A stretch of DNA of 64,000 bases from Hofstenia miamia (taxonomy: Eukaryota > Xenacoelomorpha > Acoela > Hofsteniidae), in the NCBI GenBank assembly GCA_900660155.1, contig CABFPE010000147.1, forward strand, positions 126,813 to 190,812. Reading direction: 5' to 3'. Numbering within the stretch: position 1 is the first letter of the stretch; every line of letters begins with the position of its first letter. A program made the translations under genes and the position numbers. The notes below the pieces were generated by a model, which was not told the origin of the DNA, did no database searches, and worked only from the letters and a program-made list of their open reading frames with translations. Of the stretch, positions 47,401-59,700 are shown piece after piece.

Positions 47401-47520
47401 GCCTATGGCTATACCCAGTTAAAAGCACCGGAACTGTCCTGATCTCTGAAGTTAATCAACTCTAGGTCTGGTTAGTATTTGGATGGATGAACACCTTGGA
47501 ACCCCTGGTTCTGTAGGCTT
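47401..47520 (+). rRNA. 5S ribosomal RNA gene (divergent)
   Basis: 120 bases matching the 5S layout throughout. 5' GCCTATGG pairs with the 3' CTGTAGGC end (helix I). Then follow CACCGGAACTGTCCTGATC, GAAGTTAATCAACTC (internal box A; consensus AAGTTAAGCA) and GGTTAGTATTTGGATGG (intermediate element and box C; consensus GGTTAGTACTTGGATGG). A T run follows (47519-47523), as expected for RNA polymerase III termination. Several positions conserved in metazoa differ, including TAATC for TAAGC and GATGAACACC for GGTGACCGCC, so it may be a diverged or decayed single copy. Confidence 0.88.
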
Positions 47521-48959
47521 TTCATTTTTCTCTTTTTTAGTTATTCCCTGAAATTTCTCACATTAACCTATTTGACGATGAAAAATTCTCTTTTCAATTG
47601 GCGTTAATTTAAGTTTTTTAGTTTTTCCAATTTTTCCCTATATCGTCCTACAACATTGCTTTTTGGATTAATTTCTCGCTTAGATATATTTAATACAGAT
47701 GTTCTTCAATTTCAGTTCTATCCCACCCTATCTCCCATTTGATGTTTGCCCCAGTCCTTGCAAACAACACTGCTAACATGTACAATAATATTTTTTTAAT
47801 CGAACATCTTTTTCATATAGTCATCTCTTTGTTTAATTTTCCCACAATTAAATTCACATTCGATTTGTTTTACATGAGCAGCTGTCGCAATATAATTGTT
47901 CACACTTCAGGATCACAAAAGAATTAATAATATTAGAATGAAGTAGGCTTATCATTGACTTTGTATTGAAATCCTAATAGAAAAATTTTAATAATTTTAA
48001 TATTTTCTACCGCCAAATTAATGTCAACAAATTCTAGTCCAACAGGATTGATCAATTTTAAAAAGTAGTAGGATGCTCTAAGCAAAAATTATATAATAGC
48101 TTTATTGTAGTTTAAAAAAACTCTTTGGCAAGGGACTTCTTCTTTTTCATTCTAATATAGAGTTAAAATAAAAAGATAGAGATATATTTATTTTTCAAGT
48201 GATTACAATAAAAGTACAAGAGAATAAATAAATTAACTAAAATTGTTGTTCCAGATGCATTAAGATGTGCATTTAGGAACAGTTTTGGAGAATATGAAAT
48301 TTAAAAGCTGAAATACGTTTTCAAACACTTTATTATGCAATAATTTCTCCAAAACGGTTATACAAACATAAGAATGTTTATATTAGCTAGCTGCAGCCTA
48401 CTTTTTGGAGTATAAAAAAATAGTTGGAATTGTACACTTGGTCTTGCATAAAGAAAAATAAATAGAACAGTGAAAGTTATAGAATAGAAAAGTAACAGAA
48501 AAGCAATAAAAATGAGATAGAATGAATGTATGTAGCAATGCATTTACAAATATCACTACATTGCACTACTTATCCAAAGTATATATTAAATGTGACTGCC
48601 TGCTGAAATACGTTTTCAAACACAAGCAGTTTTAATGGAAATGATACACTTTAAGTTTCATGCAATGTAGTCTATTTTTAATATTGACGTCGATAAATTC
48701 ACATAGTTGTGCAATAACAAACTTTAATGAAGATGAATTACATGCATCCTGTAAGAAAAGAAAAATGACAAAAACTATAGCAATAAGATAGAAAAAGGTA
48801 AGATGCATTAAAAAATGTTGTAAGACAATAATTTGCATAAATGCTTTAAAGTGCACCAAAGTATAGAAAAGTATAGAACTGAGATAGAAACAGCAAGAAA
48901 AGCTATAGAAATGAGATAGTATAATGTAAGTGCACTTTTCATAACATTAAATTTGTTAG
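47521..48959. other. AT-rich DNA with a roughly 295-bp repeat pair
   Basis: GCTGAAATACGTTTTCAAAC occurs at about 48308 and 48602, each followed by related GATAGAA/ATGAGATAG-rich sequence; two diverged tandem units. No gene seen. Confidence 0.5.
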
Positions 48960-51785
48960 GCAGAGGCTCGAAGTTTCTTCATAACTTCCTTTACATTTTT
49001 ATTAATTTTATATTTATCAATGTTAAAATTATTAATAACTAAATTTTCCTTAGATCTGACTCTACTTAATCCTACATAATGGTGACCGTAGGTAAGATTT
49101 GTACAATTAAAATCTACATAAACTTTATCATAAGTCGAGCCTTGTGACTTGTGTATTTTTTGGGAGTACAGAGGCTTTTAAACATACCCTCCAAATAAAT
49201 TTTGAATAATGGTGTCCATTTTTATTGACATTAAATTTTTTAAATTTTTCATACAAATGAGAATTGTGTTCTCTTAAGTTCCTTGCAACATTTTCACAAG
49301 TCTACACAAACAATACATTTGTCAATTTTTTTAAGAACACACTCTGATCCATTACAAATTCCATGGCCAACATCAATGTTATATACAATTTGGTATGGGG
49401 TGTTAATGTGTAAAATGAAATTAGCCTGCAAATTTCCAATAATACTTTCCTTGATTTAGGCTGAAAAGTTGCTAAATTTACAGTCATATTTGTCAATAGC
49501 TTCAACATTTACAGTATTATCAAAAGATTTTAAGATTTTCATATTGTAATTATTTACGTCAGAATTGTTTGAAAATAAATACATGTAATCATTGTCTAAG
49601 TTGTTGTTGTTTTCAATATTTGTAGATAGAAAATTTAAAATTTCATTTTTATCAAGTCCCTTCTCTAAATTTAGAAAGAAGTTCAGCAAATTTGTTGTCA
49701 TTTTGTACTCTCATATTTTTCTTTAATTCAAATAAAATAAAATTTTCAAGGAAAATAGTGGAACTCTCAATCATTGTTCTATTGTATTAAATAAATAGTA
49801 GCCTACAAGGGACATTTCAACAATTATTATAAGTTTTATCTGGGAATACAAAAGTCTTAATTTGTCAGCCTCTTTACTTGATAGAGGAGTGTAATTTTTC
49901 AAATTTGCTTTTACACTAATTTAAAAAAAAATAGTGAATAGTTTGACAAGATATATTAACAGCACATTTTCCTGTTGGTGCTAGAAGTGCGACAAAGTTT
50001 AATGATGGATCAGAGTGTGCTTTGAGCATGCCTTACTAATAGTTTGATACAATCAATGTATCAAAAGTGTCTTACCATCTCTACCTGGTTCTGATAAGAA
50101 GAGGCAGAGTTGTTCTGTATGCAAATTATTTAAAACATGATTCCAAAGGAACTTCTGATCTACATTAAGCTTATTTAAAAGTTGCAACTGATTATTAAAG
50201 AAATCATCAATTTCAGGTATATTTGATTTTGTAAATGAAGACATTGCTTGCATAAATTCTATGTTGTTTTTTTGCAAAAACAAATATATTTTTTAAAGGA
50301 TTGATGTTCACCTATTAATGTATTCTCATCTGTAAAGATATCTGATAATTTTTCGAACATTGCGTTTTCCTAAATATTTTTTCCTTCAAGATGGTATATT
50401 TCATTTAAATTATTATTTGGCTTATTATATATGAGTCGTCCAGAAGCAAAGGGGACAATCCGCCAAATTGACGATATTGAGTTAGATGTGGGATACGAAA
50501 TTTTAAACCTTCCCCTAGATAGTAGAAAAATTTTGTCACAATATTAGGCTTTATACATAGGTAAAATAAGGTTGAAAATAAGCCAAATATTCATGTTTCT
50601 GTCATAAAATAGAAATGGTAAAACTTTAAAGCTATTTTTCTCAAAACTACCGAATGGTGGATTGGCCCTTTTCCTCTGGGCGCCTCATATGATGTCAAAT
50701 TCAGCGCAAAAAATTGCTAAGCACATATGTTCTAAATTAGATGGTCTATGCTTATAATATTCTACAAAATCTTTATAAAATAAATCATTTTCATTTTGCT
50801 CAGTAGTATGTAAATTTTTAACATTACGTATTTCTTATTTAATAGATAGGTGTTTATAAAAATGCATTTTCTTGAACTCATGTGATATGAATACTGCATA
50901 ACATAATGGATGGCTTCATGGATTGAGACTTCACTTGATGTTATAAAGTGCTTAGCAATTTCCTTCATTCTAAATCTTAGTGGTTGATTTTCAAAATTGT
51001 CATTTATTTTTTTCTAAAATTTTCTTGTACTTTGATCACTTTTAGCAAAATATTTAACTATATATGAGGCACATTCATTAGGATCTAAAATGAATGCTAC
51101 ATCAATGTTGGATTTCCACAATTTCAAAATAACTTCATTGTAATTATTAATATGAGTTTGGGAGGTTGTTTTTTCATGGTAGATTCTCGGTTTTTTTTAG
51201 AAAAGATTTTAATGTATTTAAAGTCATCCAAGTTACACTTAGTTCAGTTTAAAAATACATTAAATTCAACAAATTTTTTATGATTTACTAGTTCTTCTAG
51301 TATTTTTCTAATGAAAAATATGCTTGATTTATAAATTTTCTTCATTTTTTTTGATATATTGTTTAGTGGTGTTAATATTCTTGTCTTATCCATTGGAAAT
51401 TAAGGAAATTGATTTTGGCATTTTACCTTTTCTTTGACATGAAAAACTACATGTTATTTGTAACTGAAAATACAGAATCTACAAATTCAGAAACCTCCCT
51501 AAAATTGCTACCATCAAATTGTGGAGCATTATCAATCAACAGTAAGCAATAAACATGTAAATTTCATCTATGCTGAAATTCATTGTGATACTAAAAATCC
51601 TTGACATTTCCTAGTATGTCTTCTTTTACAATGAATTTTAGAAACATGGTTAATTTTTTATAAAGTTTATACTTTTCTATTTTAGAGAACTCAATAATGG
51701 GTTCTTTTATTGTTCTTAAAATGAAATTTGGAAAATCACTCCATTTATAATCAGCTGTTGATAATTTAATAAATAATGTTGGCAT
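48960..51785 (-). pseudogene. Helitron Rep/PIF1-helicase remnant
   Basis: Right to left, in broken frames. 51785-51591 begins MPTLFIKLSTADYKWSDFPN, the Helitron N-terminal region. 50968-50762 has SSEVSIHEAIHYVMQ and SSRKCIFINTY, both Helitron-specific. 50283-50053 has LNVDQKFLWNHVLNN and EPGRDGKTLLIH, a damaged Walker A of PIF1 helicase. 49701-49456 is a middle helicase segment, 49508-49302 and adjacent frames hold an ICNG-type block, and about 49160-48960 reads KSQGSTYDKVYV and HYVGLSRVRS, helicase motif VI. Rolling-circle transposon protein; many stops, and a MITE interrupts it at 50433-50686. Confidence 0.82.
50433..50686. mobile_element. 254-bp MITE inside the Helitron
   Basis: Imperfect terminal inverted repeats of about 30 bp: GAGTCGTCCAGAAGC at the left and the mirror of GGATTGGCCCTTTTCCTCTG with GGGCGCCTC at the right. 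ATAT flanks both ends (target duplication ATAT or TA). The interior is AT-rich and noncoding. Confidence 0.75.
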
Positions 51786-51789
51786 TCCT

Positions 51790-52845
51790 AATTGTCATAT
51801 CATTGCATAGAGCTCTCTATTACAGTCTTTAAAATATTAAAGACTACCAAGAATTGTTTTCAAAAATCTAAATGCTTGGCCATCCATAATTAATTTTTTA
51901 ATGGTATTGATGTCATTAATGTTTTCAGAGTTATTTCGCAAAGCAATTCTACTAGAGATAGGGCAAAGGCTATACCTCAGGTATGCCTCAAACGTATATT
52001 TTTTAGACATAGAGTATTTTGTATGTATGCAAAAATAGCATAATTTTCATTGCCAAGTTTCATTATTCTGTCTTTTACCAATGAAAGAAATCATTTCAGT
52101 TTTGTTTGAATTTTATTGTTATAACAAACATTTATAGAAGTTTTGCTGTAGTTTGAATTTTTGAATATTTCAAATTTATTATTTCATTTAAAAAAATCGT
52201 ACATAAATAAACAATTATGTCCGTTTTTTTATTTTGCACTAGTTTGAAAGATGAATACTCTTTTTAAATAAATTTATTTTTAATACAGTTAAAGTATAAA
52301 TTTAGTTGGTATCACTTAATCAACTGATAGCTGTAGTTGAATTTAACTGTAACTCCTTTGCCTACTATACAAATGCAATATATTATTGCAAATATATACT
52401 GAAATTTACCAAAAATATATATTTATTGTAATATAAAACAAAAAAACTAAAAAAATAGTTTATTCTATTTTTAATTTTTTATTAGTTTGAGAAATATCTT
52501 TGATGTTCTAAATAGAAATTCATAAACATGTTTAATATAAATATATATGCAGTCTAATAGTATAAAATAAATTTGAGATATTAAAAAAAATCTTTAACAG
52601 TAAAATTTGTTTATTAAATGAGGATTTAAATAATTTGAAAACTGTTTTTAATCAATATCACAGAATAAGCTGATGCATAGAAAGTTGTATAAATAATATT
52701 TTACATTATTTTTTCACCTTCTTTGAAAAATGCATATTGTTTAAGAATAGATTTATAAATACGAAAGAAATACAATAGTCTCTCTTTTGGATTATCTATT
52801 TTTCTAATTATATATTTAGTTTTAGAATAGATTTTTATAGAATTT
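51790..52845. other. AT-rich DNA, no gene seen
   Basis: More than three quarters A+T by eye. No coding region supported. Confidence 0.5.
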
Positions 52846-52849
52846 AATC

Positions 52850-54060
52850 AAATGAACTGGCGTTGTAGGAGGATAATATGACTCATATTTTTGAGAAAGA
52901 TCAAAGTAACAGAAAGTTGTTTGAAATTGTAGTAAATATGTAATATCTAATAAATTACTTAAATCATGTTTAAATAATTAATATATACAAAATTAAAAGA
53001 CAAATATTACTTTATTTTTACTTGTCTTTTCCTAAAATCATATATGAGGAAGATGAATTGTTGCTAACATTAAAGCAAAATTGTTTATTATAGAAATTCA
53101 GATAGTTTTGTAGAAATGGGATTTTTCAAAAATATCATTAATAAATTGAATGGAAAGGAATAGTGTGAAGGAAGATGATATTACTTATAATTTTAAAAAG
53201 ATGATAAAGGTAACAGAAAGTTGTTTGAAATATTAGTAAATATGTAAAATCTACTAAATTCAATACATCTTGTTTTAATAATTAATATATACATTATTAA
53301 ATAACATATCTCACGCTATTTTGCCTTGTCTTTTTCTAAAAGCATATTGGTAAGATTGAACTGTTACTAACATCATAGCAAAATTGTTTATTATAGAAAT
53401 TCAGATAACTTGTGTTTATGGCTTTTTTGTATATACAAATATGATTTTTCATAAATATCATTAATAAATTGAATAATGTGAAGGAAGATGGTATAACTTA
53501 TAATTTAAAAAAATGATAAAGAAAACAGAAAGTTGTTTGAATTACTAGTAAATATGTAATATCAACTAAATTCATTACATCATGTTTTTTAATTAATATA
53601 TACACAATTAAGTAACATATGTTACTTTATTTTCTCTTGCCTTCTTCTAAAAACATATTGGTAAGATTGCATTGTTAATAATAATAATAACATTATAGTA
53701 AGAGGGTGATTGTGGAATGCCCAAGTCAGATTGATGTTTATTGTCTTGAAATGCATTTTTTTAGGGTATGTATTTTTAATATTTTCTTAATTTTTCTGGG
53801 TTTCGTACTGCTTTTGGTGCTGCGTGCAGGCCTGTTTATTCAAAATAGCTTAAATTTATATATTGCACTTTATTTTTCTTTCAAATTACTAAAAATTGAA
53901 TTAAGTGAACTGGGGTGTGGGAAGATAATAAAATTTATTATGACTTAAGATAAAAGCAACACAGTGTTTAGACACTAGTAAATATTTAATATCTACTAAA
54001 CTCATTCTTCATGTTTTACTAATTAGTAAAGACAAATGTAACATATATATCTTACCATTT
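52850..54060 (+). repeat. Tandem array, units of about 300-310 bp
   Basis: The marker ACAGAAAGTTGTTTGAA(A/T) occurs at about 52909, 53212 and 53524, and a diverged form near 53960. Each is followed by GTAAATATGTAA, a TTAATATATAC block, a TTTGTCTTT-like block and TAGAAATTCAGATA. Three clear units and a diverged fourth with an insertion. Confidence 0.8.
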
Positions 54061-55378
54061 TTGTTGGCGTGTTCGAACTCTAAAATCATATTTGTAAGAA
54101 TGAATTGTATATGATTGTGAGATAGTTTTGAATAAATGTTCATTCTATTTCTGTTCGTAACATTTTGAGCTTAAAGATTGGGATAAATTTAAATAGCAGT
54201 GTACTTTTTCAATAATTACAAATCAATGTAAAGATTTGTCATATTTAACATATTTTGAAATAACAAACAAAAGAATAACATATGCAAACTTAAAAATAAT
54301 TTAAATAAATATTTAATGTAAGTATATTAAAATCTTAATTTTCATAAATTATCTTTTACCTTTACTCCAGCTAGACCGTACGTGAATGTTTCCATCTAAA
54401 AATTATTTAAATAATTTAATAAATTTTGTATAAGCTAAATAAATTAAAAAAATTAATGTAGTAATTGCTAGCAGTTGCAATCGGATCACAAAATTGCAAA
54501 ATATATGACTCGGTGACCAGAATAACCTTTTTTAAAATTTAGAACGTTGCTTGCAGGGCTTTGCATAGACATTGAAAAGTTCAAGAAATCACGCTGGTCT
54601 TCTTCTATATTAGAAATCTTCACCTCGCATTATAAGCACATGTTTCTAACATCTTCCATGATTTACCAAGTGAAATAAAAAACTTTGAAAATACTTTGTA
54701 TAAACAAAAAACGGTAGCATGTTCAAATCATCATTTTAAAATATCAATTCTAAGAGATTCCTCTATTTGCAAATATATATTAAGTTTAATAATTTAACCG
54801 CTTTCTATTTCTTGCAAAATTTGGAATTAGACATAAGTCGAATTTCGAAGACTTAATATTAATTTAAATACAGGAAATCAAATCCAAATCCGAAATCATG
54901 TTGGATTCAAATACTAATCTAGGAATATCACGGTGGCGGATCTCGAAAATTCTCGGAGCTACTGAAATTATTTAAATAAAAGTTATTTCGATAGCAAACA
55001 TTTCTATTTTAGAGTAGACAGCTAAATTTTTTCGTATTTCAAAGTAGTTTTTTAATCTTAACTATTAACAACAGATGCTTTTGATATGTACGTTATTACG
55101 CAAAAGAATTTAAATTTTGGATTTGCAAATACATTGCAAGAATATTCTGATTCAATTTCGAAATGAAACAAGGAAATTCGCAAAGCCCTGTTACAGAAAC
55201 AAGCGAATTTTTTAAACAAATTCATATCAGTGCAAATATCATTTGAACAAAGTGCTACCAGCAATGTATCATATTTACAATGAAAATTGAATTTAGAATG
55301 CCTGATTAGAAAATTTTTAAAGCCCGGATCACCCTGTAAAAAACAATCACAATTATTAAAATAAAATTGAGGGTGAGT
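54061..55378. other. No gene seen
   Basis: AT-rich. A + strand stretch at about 55140-55300 reads like a coiled-coil segment but has no family signature. Confidence 0.4.
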
Positions 55379-55410
55379 CTGAGGAGAATCCGATCCTGTG
55401 CGGGCGAAAC
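55379..55410 (+). ncRNA. Hammerhead-like core motif (weak candidate)
   Basis: CTGAGGAG (55379-55386) and CGAAAC (55405-55410) have the order and spacing of the conserved hammerhead core CUGANGA...GAAA. The intervening 18 bases can form only a short imperfect stem (TCCG/CGGG), and no matching stem III plus cleavage site was found. Hammerhead motifs are known in Penelope-like elements and retrozymes. Confidence 0.25.
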
Positions 55411-55461
55411 GTAGCTCCATGATTTGGAGAGGAGAGAGCCACCACGATGACGCCCTCGACA

Positions 55462-55505
55462 TCTTGCCCCTACATGGAGAGAAACGTATCCCCATGTGGG
55501 CAAGA
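55462..55505. repeat. 44-nt GC-rich hairpin
   Basis: TCTTGCCC (55462-55469) pairs with GGGCAAGA (55498-55505), and ACATGG (55472-55477) with CCATGT (55492-55497), leaving a CT bulge and a loop holding GAAACGTA, a string also found at 55406-55413. Confidence 0.75.
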
Positions 55506-55519
55506 GGAGCGGGCCATGC

Positions 55520-55836
55520 ACCTAACAAAAAACTGTAAACCCCGATTACCTCATCAGCCGGAACTTCCACTATCAGATCACAGAAGACTGAAGACAGAAA
55601 AAAGAAGATGTCGAAGGTTGGCAAAGAATGTCATTGAATGTGTAGAATACTTTTATAATACATCTGTCCACGCGACTACGGGTGTGAGCCCTTTCAAAGC
55701 GATGTTCGGCCGTGAAGCGACCACTTCTTTAATGATAATGTTCCCAAATTACGCAGAGAAAAGCGCAGAACTCTATGTTAATCGGTTAATGCAAGACATT
55801 CAACAAATCCACTTAACTATCTGCCACAACCCCAAT
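55520..55836 (+). pseudogene. Gypsy fragment: third-ORF start joined to integrase
   Basis: 55540-55612 aligns with the N-terminal coding part of the third ORF (- strand, about 59920-60000), sharing SQKTEDRK at the protein level. At GGTTGG the match stops and the next 225 bases encode, in another frame, an integrase C-terminal segment: ECVEYFYNTSVHATTGVSPF and KAMFGREATTSL, typical of Ty3/gypsy integrase. It abuts the LTR at 55837. Either a rearranged relative into which the - strand element inserted, or a recombination product. Confidence 0.65.
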
Positions 55837-56761
55837 TGTAGAATCGGTGGCTGGTAGGAAAACTTAACTAGAAGCTTAATTGACTCCACAAAAGGTTTGA
55901 ATAGCGTTTACAGAACAGCCACGATTCCGGGAAGGGAGTAACACAGAATTTATAACATAGATGTAACATTGGTAATTCATCCAAGTAACAGAACTACTTT
56001 TAGGTAAGAACCAAGATGACCAATTCCTATGGCTTCCAGCCGAAGTGGAACATCCAGAAGTAAAGTGCTTAACCTATTGACTGGTGCTACCCTATTTGTC
56101 TCACTTGCTTAATTTCTATCTCACTTCAAAAATACAAGCTCTCATTTTCATTGTTATCTCTCAGCTAACTATTAAATAATCTGTAATTGCCAGATATTCG
56201 TGCTAGCCAACGGCATGGTATCATCACAGTGTAGGGTTTTATAAGTGCATGTACGTGTTGAAATACGAACGAGAGATTTATTATTCCCCTATGCATAACC
56301 GTATACATAACTTAATGAACCAAAATTCGGACTGGGTAGTCAGAGGACCCCCAGAAGCAACGTGTCACCCCGTGCTGGTGAAAGCACTCCCGAATTGTCG
56401 CCGACTTAAGCAATAAGTTTCATTTAAAATAATAAATAAATAAGAAATACAATGGTAAAGACGGTAGTTAAGAGTAGACAAAGTCTATTGAACGATCACT
56501 ACAGTTGTCTCAGTTTATATACAAAAATGTCATCATTACCTGCCTTTGTTTACAACTTTAGATAGCAACATAGTTTAACATGATCGATTCTAAATTCCCT
56601 CGCAAAATTCAATTTGAGCAAAATAAAAGCACCAACAAGGGGACATCAATTTAATAATAGCAAACTAAGATCGAAATTGATCGATAACGTCATGGTGACG
56701 TAATAATACAAAGATATAATTAAAAAGGATAAATTCGACAAAATCCCCAAGCAACTCTACA
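55837..56761 (-). mobile_element. 3' LTR of the - strand Ty3/gypsy element
   Basis: 925 bases bounded by TGTAGA/TCTACA. Orientation is set by the polypurine tract just right of it (- strand AAGGGGGGCG then TGTAGAG), the usual arrangement before a 3' LTR. Homologous along its length to the solo LTR at 28912-29750. CAAT precedes the left end; the matching right flank lies outside the window. On its + strand side it truncates the integrase fragment. Confidence 0.85.
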
Positions 56762-56776
56762 CGCCCCCCTTGCTCA
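56762..56776 (-). promoter_or_regulatory. Polypurine tract
   Basis: On the - strand GAGCAAGGGGGGCG lies between the third-ORF stop (56779) and the LTR, positioned to prime plus-strand DNA synthesis. Confidence 0.75.
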
Positions 56777-56778
56777 AA

Positions 56779-59700
56779 TTAATTTTCGGCTAATAGTTGA
56801 AGGGCTGGCCCGGAAACGATACTTTGAGTAGCCACGATCATCTTTATTGTGAGTTCACCATCCCATGTTGTTACTTCTGAATAGCTAGCTTCGCGAGTTA
56901 ATTGCATCAGCACCTCCCTTTGCGTGACCACTTCGTCTCTTAATCGTAGGAACCTTATGGTGGGCATCCAATTGCTAACTGGGCAATTTCTTTGGAGATT
57001 GTTTAGCCGCCTAGTGAAGGTGTCGTAGAACCACTCATAGAGTCGAAGGCCTTTCAGAGCAATCATGAGTGTCATAGTTGCATCTGTATCGGAGGTGTGA
57101 GCCTCATCGGCGCTTATTTCAGTGTCTGGATAGAAGTGAAGGAACACCTGTCGAAGGGATCCCATAGTGGTGGCGTGGTCTACGAAGAGCGAGCAGTACT
57201 CTTGGACTTGGTTCAACGTCATTTCTTCTGGATCCGAGACGTTCGCTCNAAGGGATCCCATAGTGGTGGCATGGTCTACGAAGAGTGAGAAGTACTCTTG
57301 GACTTGGTTCAGCGTCATTTCTTCTGGATCCGAGACGTTCGCTCAAAGCATTGTGATGATCTCTATTCGTTTAGTGACATCGTAGTATCGGGTTACAGTT
57401 TCGATGTTGTTGATCCACATGAGATCTCCGGCCGCCTGAAAGAGAATGAGGACGCGGGGTTGTAAAGCAGCTAGTTTTTCCTGGATCGTCCTCAGTTGCT
57501 GATGAATCGGGAGTCCCCTCGTAAAAATATCAGTTATTGTTAATTTACCATCAATGAACACGTGCTCGGCGTTGTCTCCCGCGATGAGTTTTTCACGTGC
57601 AGCTTTGTACTCACTGGTCCTGCTTGCCTTGATAGCTTCCGATTTGTTGCTGACAAAGTTGATCCTATTGGGCAGTTGTGCGGCGACCTTCTTCTTGGGT
57701 TTCCGGACCTTCCATTTTGGTTGGATTAACGGAGTCTCCACTGTAGGCAGAGGGATGCACAATAGATTGGAGGTCTCGATCTTTTTCTCCATTTCGCTGA
57801 AGCCCGACTGGGAAGCTAAAGTGGCGGTTCCAATTGTGACGGGGTAATTTATACGAGCATCCTTCACTGTATCCCAGAATTTTCCTCGCAATCCTTTTGG
57901 TCGTAATTGTTCAATTTGCTGGCGGGATATGCGTAGGCGAGAGGTGGTGCATTCCACATCCAAAGCAACGTGTCGCCCTGGGGACTGCAGAATGACCAAC
58001 TCCTCCTTCGTGAACATTTCTGTGAGGCACAATTTCATTAATGAGAGGACGTCTTTATCACGGTTGTCGACTAAAATTCTCTGTTGCTGTGCGAGATTGT
58101 CTAGGAATTTGCTTGGGTCACGTTCGATCATTAAAATACGTTCATCCTCCATTATGGACCACTTTGGTGTCGGCTTGGGGGAAATGGCGGAGCCTCCAAA
58201 CTTTTCTAGGTTGATCCTCTCAATCAGATCGCGAATATGAGGAGACATTTGTACTGCGGATGATGATAGTAACTCTTCTTCTCGGAAAAACTGTTCCGGC
58301 GTCTTCATTACTTGATCGAAGATAGTGATGGGGATGATTCTTCCCTCCTTACTGACATGCTGAGCCGATTTGGTAAATTGATCGTACCCACACTCAGGGT
58401 AGTTCATTTGCTGTGTGCTAACCAAGAGTTCGTTCTTACCATGTACATCGAACTTCAAAATCTGTTCGCGAAATTGTCTTGTTGACCCTGGCATTCTCTC
58501 CACGAATCTTCTTGTGCTCAGCAGAGCGTTATCAGACGAGAAGATGGCAAATTTCGTCTCGGCTGTGGCTCCCCACATATACTTTTTGACGGTATCTGAG
58601 AAAATGTTTATGTCTGACGGACAGATACCGAGTCGATTACTGATTAGCATGATCGACATCTTCCCAATCACACTGCTTGCCCCCACCAGTCGGGCATAAT
58701 ACTTTTCGAATTTATCCATCGCGCGTTTGGTCTTTCCGGGGGATGACGGAGGGCTGCATTTGTACAGAAGCCAATTCTTCACCTTCCAAGTCAGCGGGCA
58801 CACAGCTATTTCGTGGATGGTCATTTTTGTTAATGCTGTTCTCTTCTCGTGTGACATGGGTAGTTGCAGCTGAGGATCTTTTGTCAGGTAGATGGCTAAT
58901 ATCCAGATGGCTCCTCTTGCGTATATGTCAGGCAAATTCTTCTCGGCAAAGAGGCGCTCTTTGAAGTTCTTTTTGTCCTGGTTGTTGTAAGATACTTTGA
59001 TGTCTCGCAATATGCGTTCTATGGATGGATGTTATGTTAGTGTTGGACTGCAGATATCTAACAGGGGCCAATCAGACTCGGGGTTAAAGTCTGCCTTTAA
59101 ATTGGACCATATGGTGTGAATTTCATTGAGAAGTTGTTCACTCTGTGCGAAGGCAAAGCTGACTCTCATCTCCGTTACTGCGGTTATCAGTGGGGTGTTA
59201 GGATCGGTTATTTCCAATGTTTGCGCCTGTAGTAGAACGTCAATAATTAACTTTTGGTCCACTGCTAAGCGATGGGAGGGTACCCGTTTACACAATAAAA
59301 GATCGGTATATATGAGCCTAGTTGTTGGCAAGTGGTTAATAGAGTGTGACGAGACTGGCGCGTAGTCATCTCAATATAGGATTAGGAAGTTTTCCATTCT
59401 AAAATGTAAATTTTCTATGACTTCTGGTAGTGCGGTTTCGTGTTCGCCTCGTACAATCATTATCAAACGTATTCCTTCCACCTTGGCTATGCGATACGCG
59501 ATCTCGATTTGTTCCATAATGTCTTCCGACTGTACCTCAGAGATTCTAAAGAAGTAAATAACCAGGAGGTTGTTGAAATCAATGTTGACGCACTCAAAAC
59601 TGTCAATCGTTCTGCTGCTATTTAGGAACTGACACAGGTTGTAGATGTTGAAATCATCGTCAAAAAACGTGTGTACTGTACTGCGCCAATACAAGCGGCT

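Noticed and set aside
55058-55624. 188-codon - strand frame with several Cys and hydrophobic residues
   Set aside because: It is antisense to the gypsy fragment and the GC-rich hairpin region; no motif or homolog recognised.
57554-58964. Several + strand frames of about 95-100 codons
   Set aside because: Antisense shadows of the third ORF.
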